Of a stretch of DNA of 64,000 nt, positions 43,415-51,006 are shown one piece after another. The stretch covers positions 124,001-188,000 of the forward strand of contig JACRJX010000040.1 of the NCBI GenBank assembly GCA_016235595.1, written 5' to 3'. A program made the translations under genes and the position numbers. This DNA comes from Verrucomicrobiota bacterium. Lineage in GTDB: Bacteria; Verrucomicrobiota; Verrucomicrobiia; CAIQCK01. The notes beneath the pieces were generated by a model. It was given only the letters and a program-made list of their open reading frames with translations. It ran no database searches and had not been told where the DNA came from. Within the stretch, counting starts at the first letter, position 1. The number at the start of each line of letters is the position of its first letter.

Positions 43415-43443
43415 TTGTGTCTGCCGCTCCAGTTGCCTATACT
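43415..43443 (+). promoter_or_regulatory. putative promoter of the MBL-fold gene
   Basis: TTGTGT at 43415-43420, a 17-nt spacer and TATACT at 43438-43443 precede the ATG at 43472 by about 20 nt. The leader includes GAGGATAAC as a possible ribosome site. Confidence 0.6.
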
Positions 43444-43471
43444 CACGGGACTTCGGTAGCGAGGATAACAC

Positions 43472-44866
43472 ATGAAATGGACTTTTTACGGTGCAGCCCA
43501 GACGACCACCGGTTCGCGCCACGTTCTGGCAGTGAACGGCACGCAGCTGATGGTCGAGTGCGGCATGTTCCAAGGACCGCGTGCCGAGTCCACGGAGCGA
43601 AACAGCACCTTTCCTTTCGACCCAAAGACGATCGACGCCGCCGTTGTCAGCCACGCGCACATTGATCACACCGGCGCGTTGCCGACCCTTGTGAAACGCG
43701 GGTTCACCGGCAACATCTACGCGACCAACGCTACCCGCGACCTCTCGGCTGTGATGCTTCAAGACAGCGCCCACGTCCAGCGTTATGACGCGGAGTTTGT
43801 TTCGCGAAAACGCGCCAAGAAGGGACTGCCACCTGTCGCGCCGGTTTATAACGAAAAGGAAGCGGAGGCAACCATCCGGCAGTTCGTCGGTCTGGGCTAT
43901 GAGCGGCCGCTCTGGATTGCCGACGGCGTCCAGGTCCGATTCCGTGATGCGGGCCATATACTTGGCTCGGCGCATGTGAGTCTGGACGTCCGCGAGGGCA
44001 GCCGCAAGCTCCGCATTGGTTTCAGCGGCGACGTGGGACGTGGCGGCGATCCATTGATGCGCGACCCGGCCCCGATGGAGGACCTGGACGTGTTGCTCAT
44101 CGAGAGCACCTACGGCAACCGCGAGCACGAGCCGATGGACCAGATCAACAACCGTCTCTGCGCCATCGTCAACCGCACCGTCCAGCGCAAGGGCAAGATC
44201 ATCATTCCCGCGTTCGCCGTCGGCCGCACACAGCACATCGTCTATGCGCTGCACCGGCTGACTGAGGAAAAATGCATTCCCGAATTGCCGATCTTCGTGG
44301 ACAGCCCGCTGGCGGTCAACGCCACCGAGATTTTCCGGCTGCACCCGGAGTGTTTCAACACGGACATCTACGAGCAATTGATGGCGCGGCATGATCCTTT
44401 CGGCCTGGAACAACTCAAGTACATTCGCGACGTGGACCAATCCATCGCGCTGAACGACTTGAAGGAGCCGTGCATCATCATCTCTGCGTCGGGGATGGCT
44501 GAAGCCGGCCGTATATGCCATCACCTTCACAACAATATTGGCAATGAGCGCAACACAATCATCATGGTCGGCTTCTGCGCGCAGCATACCCTTGGCGCGC
44601 GCCTCATCGCCGGCGAGAAACGCGTGCGCATTTTCGGTGAGGAGCACGACGTGAAGGCACAGGTCGAGGTGTTCTCGGCGTTCAGCGCGCACGCCGGGCG
44701 CAGCGAGCTTCTGAACTTCGCGCGTCGCGCGACCGGGTCGTTGCAGCACATCTGCGTCGTGCATGGCGAAGCCGAACAATCCCAATCGCTGGCAGCGGCA
44801 CTGCGGGAGCTCTTTCCCCGCTCGCAGGTCCATGTGCCCGTCATCAACGAAGTGCTGGAGTTATAG
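43472..44866 (+). CDS. MBL-fold/beta-CASP nuclease-like protein
   Basis: A 464-residue metallo-beta-lactamase fold hydrolase of the CPSF73/beta-CASP group. It has the metal motif SHAHIDHTGALP, further ligands in DAGHILGSAH and FSGDVG, the beta-CASP motif region PAFAVGRTQH, ISASGMAEAGRICHHL, and the C-terminal FSAHAGRSELLNF (RMMBL) motif. Such enzymes usually process RNA as nucleases. It has its own promoter and is followed after 5 nt by the AI-2E permease. The exact substrate is unknown. Confidence 0.88.
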   Translation: MKWTFYGAAQTTTGSRHVLAVNGTQLMVECGMFQGPRAESTERNSTFPFDPKTIDAAVVSHAHIDHTGALPTLVKRGFTGNIYATNATRDLSAVMLQDSAHVQRYDAEFVSRKRAKKGLPPVAPVYNEKEAEATIRQFVGLGYERPLWIADGVQVRFRDAGHILGSAHVSLDVREGSRKLRIGFSGDVGRGGDPLMRDPAPMEDLDVLLIESTYGNREHEPMDQINNRLCAIVNRTVQRKGKIIIPAFAVGRTQHIVYALHRLTEEKCIPELPIFVDSPLAVNATEIFRLHPECFNTDIYEQLMARHDPFGLEQLKYIRDVDQSIALNDLKEPCIIISASGMAEAGRICHHLHNNIGNERNTIIMVGFCAQHTLGARLIAGEKRVRIFGEEHDVKAQVEVFSAFSAHAGRSELLNFARRATGSLQHICVVHGEAEQSQSLAAALRELFPRSQVHVPVINEVLEL

Positions 44867-44871
44867 CCGCC

Positions 44872-45999
44872 ATGAACCCCGACCTCTTTACCGCCTGGCA
44901 ACGCCGCGTCCTGGCCAATGCGCTGGTCGCGCTGGCCATCGCGTTTCTTGTGACGCTAACCGGAGCAGGCCTGTTGGCGGCGGCGGCATTATTTGCCCAA
45001 TTGCAGTGGGTGCTGCTGCCCGTGGCCATCGGCATGCTCATCGCCTACCTGTTGATGCCAGCGGTGGATTGGCTGAACACGAAACGCCATTGGTCGCGCA
45101 CAACGGCTGTATTGATTGTCTTCGGTCTCGGCGCGGTCATTGTCACTGGTGCCGTGGCGCTGACACTGCCGATGATCATCCAGGAGTTGACCGATGTCGC
45201 GAGCAAGATGCCAGACCAGATTCGTCGCGCTGCCACAGCCATCAGCGGGCTTGCCGAGGGCGTTCGCACCGCGAAAACGCCGGGCGCGTGGCCCAAGTTT
45301 GTGGATCAACTCACCACGAGCATCAACAATTCGTTGCCCGACATGGCACGCCACCTGACCACCATACTGCCACAGGTTCTTTCCAACACCATCAGCCTTG
45401 TAAGCGCGATTGTCGGGTTCCTCATCATTCCGATCTACGTCTACTATTTTTTGAAGGACCCGGAATATTTCGCCTCCAACTGGAAGCTCTATGTGCCGGT
45501 AGCCAATACCGCGGTGCGCGACGACATCATCCACGTCGTCGGTGAGATCAACCGGTCGGTGCAGGCATTCTTCCGCGGTCAATGCATTGTGGCGGCGTGC
45601 GTCGGCGCATTGTCCGCCTTTGGTTTCTACATCATCGGAGTTGACTTCGCGCTGTTGCTTGGCATCTGGGTCGGCCTGTTCGACCTGGTACCACTCTTCG
45701 GCGTCGTTGCGGGCGCATTTCCCGCCGCGCTCATCGCCTACGCGCAACATGGAAGCTGGCAGTTGCCCACCCAAGCCATTGCGGTTTGCGTCGTCGTTCA
45801 CCTGATCGAGAACTGGATTCTTTCTCCAAGGATCGTTGGCGACAAGACCGGCTTGCACCCCGTGACCGTCGTGCTGTCCATCCTCATCTGGGGGCATCTG
45901 CTCGGCTTCATCGGCGTGCTGCTGGCCGTCCCCCTGACCTCCACCCTCACAGTGCTCTTCCGCCATTACCTCTGGAGACGCCTGCCCGAGAAGTCATGA
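44872..45999 (+). CDS. AI-2E/TqsA-family permease
   Basis: A 375-residue membrane protein with about seven hydrophobic segments, a C-terminal motif GLFDLVPLFGVVAGAFPAAL and VHLIENWILSPRIVG, both hallmarks of the AI-2E (DUF20) family. Members export small molecules such as AI-2 or ions. It overlaps the TonB-like gene by 4 nt (ATGA at 45996-45999), so the two are co-translated. The role in the TonB operon is unknown. Confidence 0.85.
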   Translation: MNPDLFTAWQRRVLANALVALAIAFLVTLTGAGLLAAAALFAQLQWVLLPVAIGMLIAYLLMPAVDWLNTKRHWSRTTAVLIVFGLGAVIVTGAVALTLPMIIQELTDVASKMPDQIRRAATAISGLAEGVRTAKTPGAWPKFVDQLTTSINNSLPDMARHLTTILPQVLSNTISLVSAIVGFLIIPIYVYYFLKDPEYFASNWKLYVPVANTAVRDDIIHVVGEINRSVQAFFRGQCIVAACVGALSAFGFYIIGVDFALLLGIWVGLFDLVPLFGVVAGAFPAALIAYAQHGSWQLPTQAIAVCVVVHLIENWILSPRIVGDKTGLHPVTVVLSILIWGHLLGFIGVLLAVPLTSTLTVLFRHYLWRRLPEKS

Positions 46000-47066
46000 A
46001 CCCGGACTTCTACCAACGCAGACTCAGCATCGCGATGGCGGTGTCGCTGGTGATCCACCTGTTTGTGCTGTGGTTCTACGCCACCACGCCGCTGATGACA
46101 GCGCTTGCCAAGCTTCTCTCGCCGTCCGTCACAGTCGCGCAGTTGCCCAAGACTCCCCTGAAGCGGCAAGTCGTGCGCCGACCACCGCCACAATTGAACT
46201 TCATCGAGGTTGACGCTTTGCAGGCAACCAAAACGGTGCCGGTAAAACCCATGTTCTTCTCAGACAGGAACTCTCTGGCCGCCAATCCTGCGCCGCAGAA
46301 CCGGAGCGCGGAAATTCCAAAGATCATGGGCCGCAAGCTGGCGGAACTCCATACCACCACAGTCCAGACGCCTGCAAAGGCACAACCCCGTCCCGCAACG
46401 CCGCCGCCGGCGGCAAAACCGAAGCCCCAAACCCCGAGCACACCTGCGCGCGCTGCGACTCCAAAAACCGTTGCGCCTCCCAAGCCCGCCGAAGGCATTA
46501 CCGCGCCCGAACCCCTGCGCCGCTCGCAGGAACAACCGCGGCAGCAGACCGCGGCAAGAACCGCCAAACCTGCACCCGACCCGGCCAGCACGACGCCTCC
46601 ACAGCCAGCCTCGCCATTCAAGTTCGCCGAGTCGTCGTTCGGCTTGCGCCCCACTGCCAGCGAGATGTCCCCCGTCCAGCGCGACATCCCGACCATGGCT
46701 TCGGAAACCGACGGTGGAGTGTCACGCCGCGGCCCGACAGCGCTGAACGTCATCGGCATGCCGCAAGGCGCCTACAGCAAGAAAATGTTCGCCGAGATTG
46801 GCCGGCGCTGGACGTTGTTGTTGGAGCAATACTATGCCGACGGCCAGCCGGGCCGGGTCAAACTCAACTTCACCCTTTATCCCACCGGGCACGTGGATCA
46901 TTTGAGGATTGCGCAAAACTCCGCTTCTCCTATTCTGGGGAGCTATTGCCAGAAGGCGGTGATCGATTGCGCCCCCTTCGATCCTTGGCCGCAAGAGCTG
47001 AAGCTGCTGGGCGGGGATCATTTGGACATCACGATAGATTTCAACGTTTACTTATACGAAAGGTAG
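45996..47066 (+). CDS. TonB/TolA-like energy transducer
   Basis: A 356-residue protein with one N-terminal membrane helix (SIAMAVSLVIHLFVLWFY, with the His common in TonB helices), a long Pro/Ala/Lys-rich periplasmic linker (about 125-220), and a C-terminal domain (ALNVIGMPQGAYSKKMFAEI ... KLNFTLYPTGHVDHLRIAQ) of the TonB_C type ending in a short YLYER tail. Upstream it is coupled to the permease, downstream to exbB and exbD. It should transmit proton-motive force from ExbBD across the periplasm, perhaps to outer-membrane receptors or the envelope. The start at 45996 comes from the ATGA overlap. Confidence 0.85.
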   Translation: MNPDFYQRRLSIAMAVSLVIHLFVLWFYATTPLMTALAKLLSPSVTVAQLPKTPLKRQVVRRPPPQLNFIEVDALQATKTVPVKPMFFSDRNSLAANPAPQNRSAEIPKIMGRKLAELHTTTVQTPAKAQPRPATPPPAAKPKPQTPSTPARAATPKTVAPPKPAEGITAPEPLRRSQEQPRQQTAARTAKPAPDPASTTPPQPASPFKFAESSFGLRPTASEMSPVQRDIPTMASETDGGVSRRGPTALNVIGMPQGAYSKKMFAEIGRRWTLLLEQYYADGQPGRVKLNFTLYPTGHVDHLRIAQNSASPILGSYCQKAVIDCAPFDPWPQELKLLGGDHLDITIDFNVYLYER

Positions 47067-47069
47067 AAC

Positions 47070-47738
47070 ATGTGGAGTTGGTTGATCAGTTTCTTTCGCG
47101 AGGGCGGTCCCGTCATGGTGCCGCTCTGCATCGCATCGGTCGTCGCCCTGGCTGTCATCATTGAACGCAGCCTGGCCTTGCGCCGCAAAAATGTCATGAG
47201 TCCCGCCCTCGCCGCCGCAATTGAGAAGCTCCGGCCAGGCGAGAAATCCGACCGTCTCTCCGTGCTCGCTGACAACGACACCACCGCCCTCGGAGCCATC
47301 GTCCGCGTCGCCCTCAACCATCTCGACTGGCCACATACCCAGAACATCGACGCTGTCCAAACGCGCGCCCGCAGCGAAGCGGTGAAACTCGAACACGGCC
47401 TCATCTCCCTGGAGGTGGTCGTCGGCATTTCGCCCCTCCTTGGCCTGCTCGGCACCATCGGCGGCTTGAAGGAACTCTTCATCAGCATCGGTCAAGTGAC
47501 GGCCGACGGCAGCACGAGCATGATGGGCGTTGGGATAAGCCAGGCTCTGAACTGCACGTTCTTCGGCCTGCTCGTGGCCATCGTCGCGCTCATTGGCTGG
47601 AGCTACTTCAACCGCAAGATCGAGCGCATGATTGTCGAGATGGAAAGCATGTTGAGCGACCTGTTGAGCAAGCTCTATCGCGAAATCAACGGCGGCGCCA
47701 ACCACCGGCCGGGCTCGCGCTCCGTCAGCATCCAGTAG
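47070..47738 (+). CDS. ExbB/TolQ proton channel component
   Basis: A 222-residue membrane protein with three helices: an N-terminal one (GGPVMVPLCIASVVALAVII), and two in the C-terminal half (LEVVVGISPLLGLLGTIGGL with conserved LLGTIxG, and GISQALNCTFFGLLVAIVAL). Length and motifs match MotA/TolQ/ExbB. It lies between the TonB-like gene (3 nt gap) and exbD and uses the proton gradient to drive TonB. Confidence 0.92.
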   Translation: MWSWLISFFREGGPVMVPLCIASVVALAVIIERSLALRRKNVMSPALAAAIEKLRPGEKSDRLSVLADNDTTALGAIVRVALNHLDWPHTQNIDAVQTRARSEAVKLEHGLISLEVVVGISPLLGLLGTIGGLKELFISIGQVTADGSTSMMGVGISQALNCTFFGLLVAIVALIGWSYFNRKIERMIVEMESMLSDLLSKLYREINGGANHRPGSRSVSIQ

Positions 47739-47763
47739 TCCGCCTCCCCGGCTTCGATCTTCC

Positions 47764-48177
47764 ATGAAGTTCTACTCCAAACACCGCCGCCCCCCGACGA
47801 TCATCATCGTCGCGCTCATCGACATCCTGGTGGTGTTGCTGATCTTCCTGCTGGTCACCACGACCTTTATGCGCCAGCCGGCCGTCCAGATCACTCTGCC
47901 GAAGTCCAAGACTGGCAAGGAGGTCAAACGTGAACAGGGCCTGGTGCTTACCGTTTCGCCCGACGGCAAGATGTTCCTCAACGCGCAGCCCGTGGCCGCT
48001 GACCAGCTCATCGAGCGGCTGCGCGCCGCGAAACTTCAGAATCCGAATATCGTCGTGGAAATGCGTGCCGACCAGAAGACCACACTCGACGTCATCATCT
48101 CTGTCGTGGATGCCGCCAACCAGGCCGGTATCCAGATCATCAATACCTTCACCCGCTCCGGCAGCGCCCCCCAGTAA
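47764..48177 (+). CDS. ExbD/TolR family biopolymer transport protein
   Basis: A 137-residue protein with one membrane helix near the N-terminus (LIDILVVLLIFLLVTTTFM) containing the key Asp (ALIDILVV) and a periplasmic TolR-like domain (VTLTVSPDG-like LVLTVSPDGKMFLNAQPV). It is the last gene of the permease-TonB-ExbB-ExbD set. The Asp carries protons in the ExbBD channel. Confidence 0.92.
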   Translation: MKFYSKHRRPPTIIIVALIDILVVLLIFLLVTTTFMRQPAVQITLPKSKTGKEVKREQGLVLTVSPDGKMFLNAQPVAADQLIERLRAAKLQNPNIVVEMRADQKTTLDVIISVVDAANQAGIQIINTFTRSGSAPQ

Positions 48178-48260
48178 CCTCCCCTGCTCTGCGAATCTGG
48201 CGTACAGAAAGACCGCCGCCCTTTCTTGCGTTTTGCGCTTCCCGTTTCACGATTCATCGC

Positions 48261-48266
48261 TAGAAT
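48261..48266 (+). promoter_or_regulatory. putative purC -10 box, near-leaderless
   Basis: TAGAAT at 48261-48266 lies 9 nt before the purC ATG at 48276, and no Shine-Dalgarno sequence is present. No clear -35 box stands at 17 nt spacing, so this is only a weak candidate. Confidence 0.35.
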
Positions 48267-48275
48267 CCTGCCGCC

Positions 48276-49181
48276 ATGACAAACCCAAACGAGACCCTTC
48301 TGACCATCAACATACCCGGCCTCAAGAAACTTCGCAGCGGCAAGGTTCGCGAGATTTTCGACCTCGGCGACCGGCTGTTGTTTCTCGCCACCGACCGCAT
48401 CTCGGCCTTCGACGTGATCATGCCCACGGGCATTCCACTCAAGGGGCGTGTTCTCACGTCCATCTCGAAGTTTTGGTTTGAAAAGATGGCTCATATCATC
48501 CCCAACCACGTCCTGACGACCGAGTTCGCCGGCTTCCCCCCCGAGTTGCAGTCGTATCGCCAGCAACTGGAAGGGCGCGCCATGATCGTCCGGAAATGCA
48601 AACCGCTGGCGGTGGAATGCATCGTGCGGGGTTACCTCGCCGGCTCCGGCTGGAAGGAATACAAGCAGAGCCAGAGCGTCTGCGGTGTCAAGCTGCCCTC
48701 CGGTCTGCTCGAATCGTCAGAGTTGCCCGAGCCGATTTTCACGCCATCCACGAAGGCAGAGAGCGGCCACGACATCAACATCAGCCAGAGGCAGGCGGCC
48801 AAGGTCCTGGGCGAGACGCTCGCCACGCGTGTGCATGACGCCTCGCTGGCCATCTACAAGTGGGCCCGCGCCTTTGCGCGCGAGCGCGGGATCATCATCG
48901 CCGACACCAAATTCGAGTTCGGCCTGCTGCCGGACGGCGAAGTGATTCTCATCGACGAAGTGCTGACGCCCGACAGCTCGCGCTTCTGGCCGGCGAGTGA
49001 ATACCAACCCGGCCGCGGCCAGCCAAGTTTCGACAAGCAGTTCGTGCGGGACTATCTCGAAACGCTCGATTGGGACAAAACGCCGCCGGGGCCGGTACTG
49101 CCCGCAGAAATCGTTGCCAAGACGAGCGAAAAGTATCTTGAGGCATATCGGCGGATCACCGGGACTGAATTGATCAGTTAA
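48276..49181 (+). CDS. purC: phosphoribosylaminoimidazole-succinocarboxamide synthase
   Basis: A 301-residue purine-synthesis enzyme adding aspartate to CAIR. It has SGKVREIFDLGDRLLFLATD, VECIVRGYLAGSGWKEY and LIDEVLTPDSSRFWP, family motifs of the longer SAICAR synthetase form (about 300 residues, as in yeast ADE1), not the short E. coli form. The ribosome site is weak. The downstream intergenic holds an unusual repeat. Confidence 0.97.
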   Translation: MTNPNETLLTINIPGLKKLRSGKVREIFDLGDRLLFLATDRISAFDVIMPTGIPLKGRVLTSISKFWFEKMAHIIPNHVLTTEFAGFPPELQSYRQQLEGRAMIVRKCKPLAVECIVRGYLAGSGWKEYKQSQSVCGVKLPSGLLESSELPEPIFTPSTKAESGHDINISQRQAAKVLGETLATRVHDASLAIYKWARAFARERGIIIADTKFEFGLLPDGEVILIDEVLTPDSSRFWPASEYQPGRGQPSFDKQFVRDYLETLDWDKTPPGPVLPAEIVAKTSEKYLEAYRRITGTELIS

Positions 49182-49244
49182 GAGTGAAGAGCAAGCAGTG
49201 AAGAGTCGCAGACACTCTTAACTCTTCATTCACAACTCTTCACT
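49177..49244. repeat. interleaved inverted repeats between purC and xerD
   Basis: GTTAAGAGT (49177-49185) pairs with ACTCTTAAC (49214-49222), and AGTGAAGAGT (49197-49206) pairs with ACTCTTCACT (49235-49244). The two stems interleave rather than nest, so they could form a pseudoknot or be alternative folds. A one-mismatch third pairing, to ACTCTTCATT at 49221-49230, is also possible. The region probably ends the purC transcript. Confidence 0.45.
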
Positions 49245-49248
49245 TTTC

Positions 49249-50139
49249 ATGCAGGCGCTCATAGACGAATTCATCACCCACGTGGCCTTGGAGCGCGGGC
49301 ACGCCAAGAACACGCAGGACACCTATCGCCGGATGCTGACGCAGTTCGCCGGCTACCTGCGGGGTCGCAACGTGTCCCGCTGGGGCGAGGTTGTGCCGCA
49401 GCACATCACCGACTATTTGCTCTACCAACGCAAGCGGGAGATGGCCCTCAACTCGATCCTGCTGGAATTGGCCGCCATCCGCGTCTTCTTCCGCTTTCTC
49501 TACGCCAACCGTTTCGTGCCGTCCAATGTGGCCGAACTCATCGACCGCCCCCGAAAATTCAAGGCGCTGCCCAAGTCACTCTCGGTGATGGACGTGGATA
49601 AGCTGCTTCAACTGCCGACAGGCGACGATCCGCGTGCGGTGCGCGACCAGGCGATTCTCGAGGTCATGTATGCCAGCGGGTTGCGCGCATCCGAACTGGC
49701 TTCGCTGAAGTTGGAGAATATCAATTTCGAGTCCGGCTTCCTGCGTGTGATTGGCAAGGGCAATAAGGAGCGCATCGTTCCGATCGGTCGCCAGGCGTTG
49801 GAACGACTGAAACTGTATCTGGACCGGATGCGTCCGAAACTGGTGCGGCCCCACACGCCGAGCGCTGTGTTCTTGAGCAACCGCGGCCGGCAACTGAGCC
49901 GCGTCACCTTGTGGAAGCTCGTGGACATCTGCGCCAAGCGCGCGGGCATTGCCAAGCATGTCAGCCCGCATATGCTGCGGCACAGTTTTGCCACGCACCT
50001 CTTGGAAAACGGCGCCGACCTTCGCGTGATTCAGGAAATGCTGGGTCACGCCGACATTTCCACAACGCAGGTTTATACCCACGTGGACAGCCACCGCCTC
50101 AAGAGCGTGCACTACCAATTTCATCCGAGAGCGAAGTGA
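49249..50139 (+). CDS. tyrosine recombinase (XerC/XerD type)
   Basis: A 296-residue site-specific recombinase. The N-terminal SAM-like DNA-binding core spans about 1-95, and the catalytic domain has R146 (GLRASELASLK), K170 (GKGNKERIVP), H241 and R244 (SPHMLRHSFATHLLE), H267 (LGHADISTTQ) and the nucleophile Y276 (VYTHV). Length and the full R-K-HxxR-H-Y set match a Xer enzyme that resolves chromosome dimers. The ATG at 49249 follows the repeat region. It is more likely XerD or XerC than a phage integrase because of the short length and housekeeping context. Confidence 0.9.
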   Translation: MQALIDEFITHVALERGHAKNTQDTYRRMLTQFAGYLRGRNVSRWGEVVPQHITDYLLYQRKREMALNSILLELAAIRVFFRFLYANRFVPSNVAELIDRPRKFKALPKSLSVMDVDKLLQLPTGDDPRAVRDQAILEVMYASGLRASELASLKLENINFESGFLRVIGKGNKERIVPIGRQALERLKLYLDRMRPKLVRPHTPSAVFLSNRGRQLSRVTLWKLVDICAKRAGIAKHVSPHMLRHSFATHLLENGADLRVIQEMLGHADISTTQVYTHVDSHRLKSVHYQFHPRAK

Positions 50140-50261
50140 GAATCTGCGAGGCGGAGCATTCCCGCATGGCTCCCCCACCCCGCTCTCTATGGCGCCCGGA
50201 CTTCGACATCGTCAGGATTTCTTCGCTTGGCATTGCGGTGGCCATGCGATAGTTTCAGTCC

Positions 50262-50999
50262 GTGGCCGACCTCAAGCAGCTTGAGGAACGCCTCGGTCAT
50301 CAGTTCCGTCGGATTGAACTGTTGAGCGAGGCGCTCACACATCGTTCGGTGCTTCACGAGAGCGCCCCGAACCATTCTGCCGTGCCCAAGCCCACCACTG
50401 ACAATCAACGGCTGGAGTTCTTCGGTGACGCGGTCCTTCAGCTTGCGCTGACAGAGGTGGTCTACGAACGTTTCCCCATCGCGAATGAAGGCGAATTAAC
50501 CAAACTGCGCGCTCGATTTGCCAACCGTCATATGCTTTGCCATCTGGCCCGCGTGTTGTCGCTGGGAGATTATCTTCACTTGGGTAAGGGCGAAGAGGCC
50601 AGTGGCGGCCGGTCGCGCGCATCGAACCTCGCGGATGCCTTCGAGTCGGTCGTGGGAGCGATCTATCTCGACGGCGACTTCGCAGCGGCCCGGCGGTTTG
50701 TGCTCGCTCAACTCCAACCGGAATTGCGCCAACTGGAAGCCGGCCCTGACAGCGACAATCCCAAGGGCATGTTGCAGGAGATGATTCAGGAGCGCCACGG
50801 CAAGAACCCGCTTTATCGCATCACAAACCAGAGCGGACCTGACCACGCGAAGCGCTTTGAGTCGGTCGTCGAGTTTGACGGCAAGGAACTCGGACGCGGC
50901 GCCGGCCAGAGCAAGAAGGAAGCCGAAACACGCGCTGCACAGGCAGCCATCGCCAAGCTGACGGAACTGGCGCAGCCAGAACCCGAGCCGCCGCAGTAA
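50262..50999 (+). CDS. rnc: ribonuclease III
   Basis: A 245-residue dsRNA endonuclease. It has the signature NQRLEFFGDAVLQL (about 49-62, catalytic Glu and Asp), a second acidic pair in LADAFESVVGAIYLDGDF, and a C-terminal dsRBD (NPKGMLQEMIQERHGKNPLY ... KKEAETRAAQAAIAKL). The start is GTG at 50262. A possible promoter (TTGGCA, then ATAGTT) lies just upstream. It ends 7 nt from the convergent glnE stop. It processes rRNA and structured mRNA. Confidence 0.96.
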   Translation: MADLKQLEERLGHQFRRIELLSEALTHRSVLHESAPNHSAVPKPTTDNQRLEFFGDAVLQLALTEVVYERFPIANEGELTKLRARFANRHMLCHLARVLSLGDYLHLGKGEEASGGRSRASNLADAFESVVGAIYLDGDFAAARRFVLAQLQPELRQLEAGPDSDNPKGMLQEMIQERHGKNPLYRITNQSGPDHAKRFESVVEFDGKELGRGAGQSKKEAETRAAQAAIAKLTELAQPEPEPPQ

Positions 51000-51006
51000 G
51001 CCTTGC

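Noticed and set aside
43277..44833. 518-codon minus-strand frame over the MBL gene
   Set aside because: The opposite strand carries the complete MBL/beta-CASP motif set; this frame has none.
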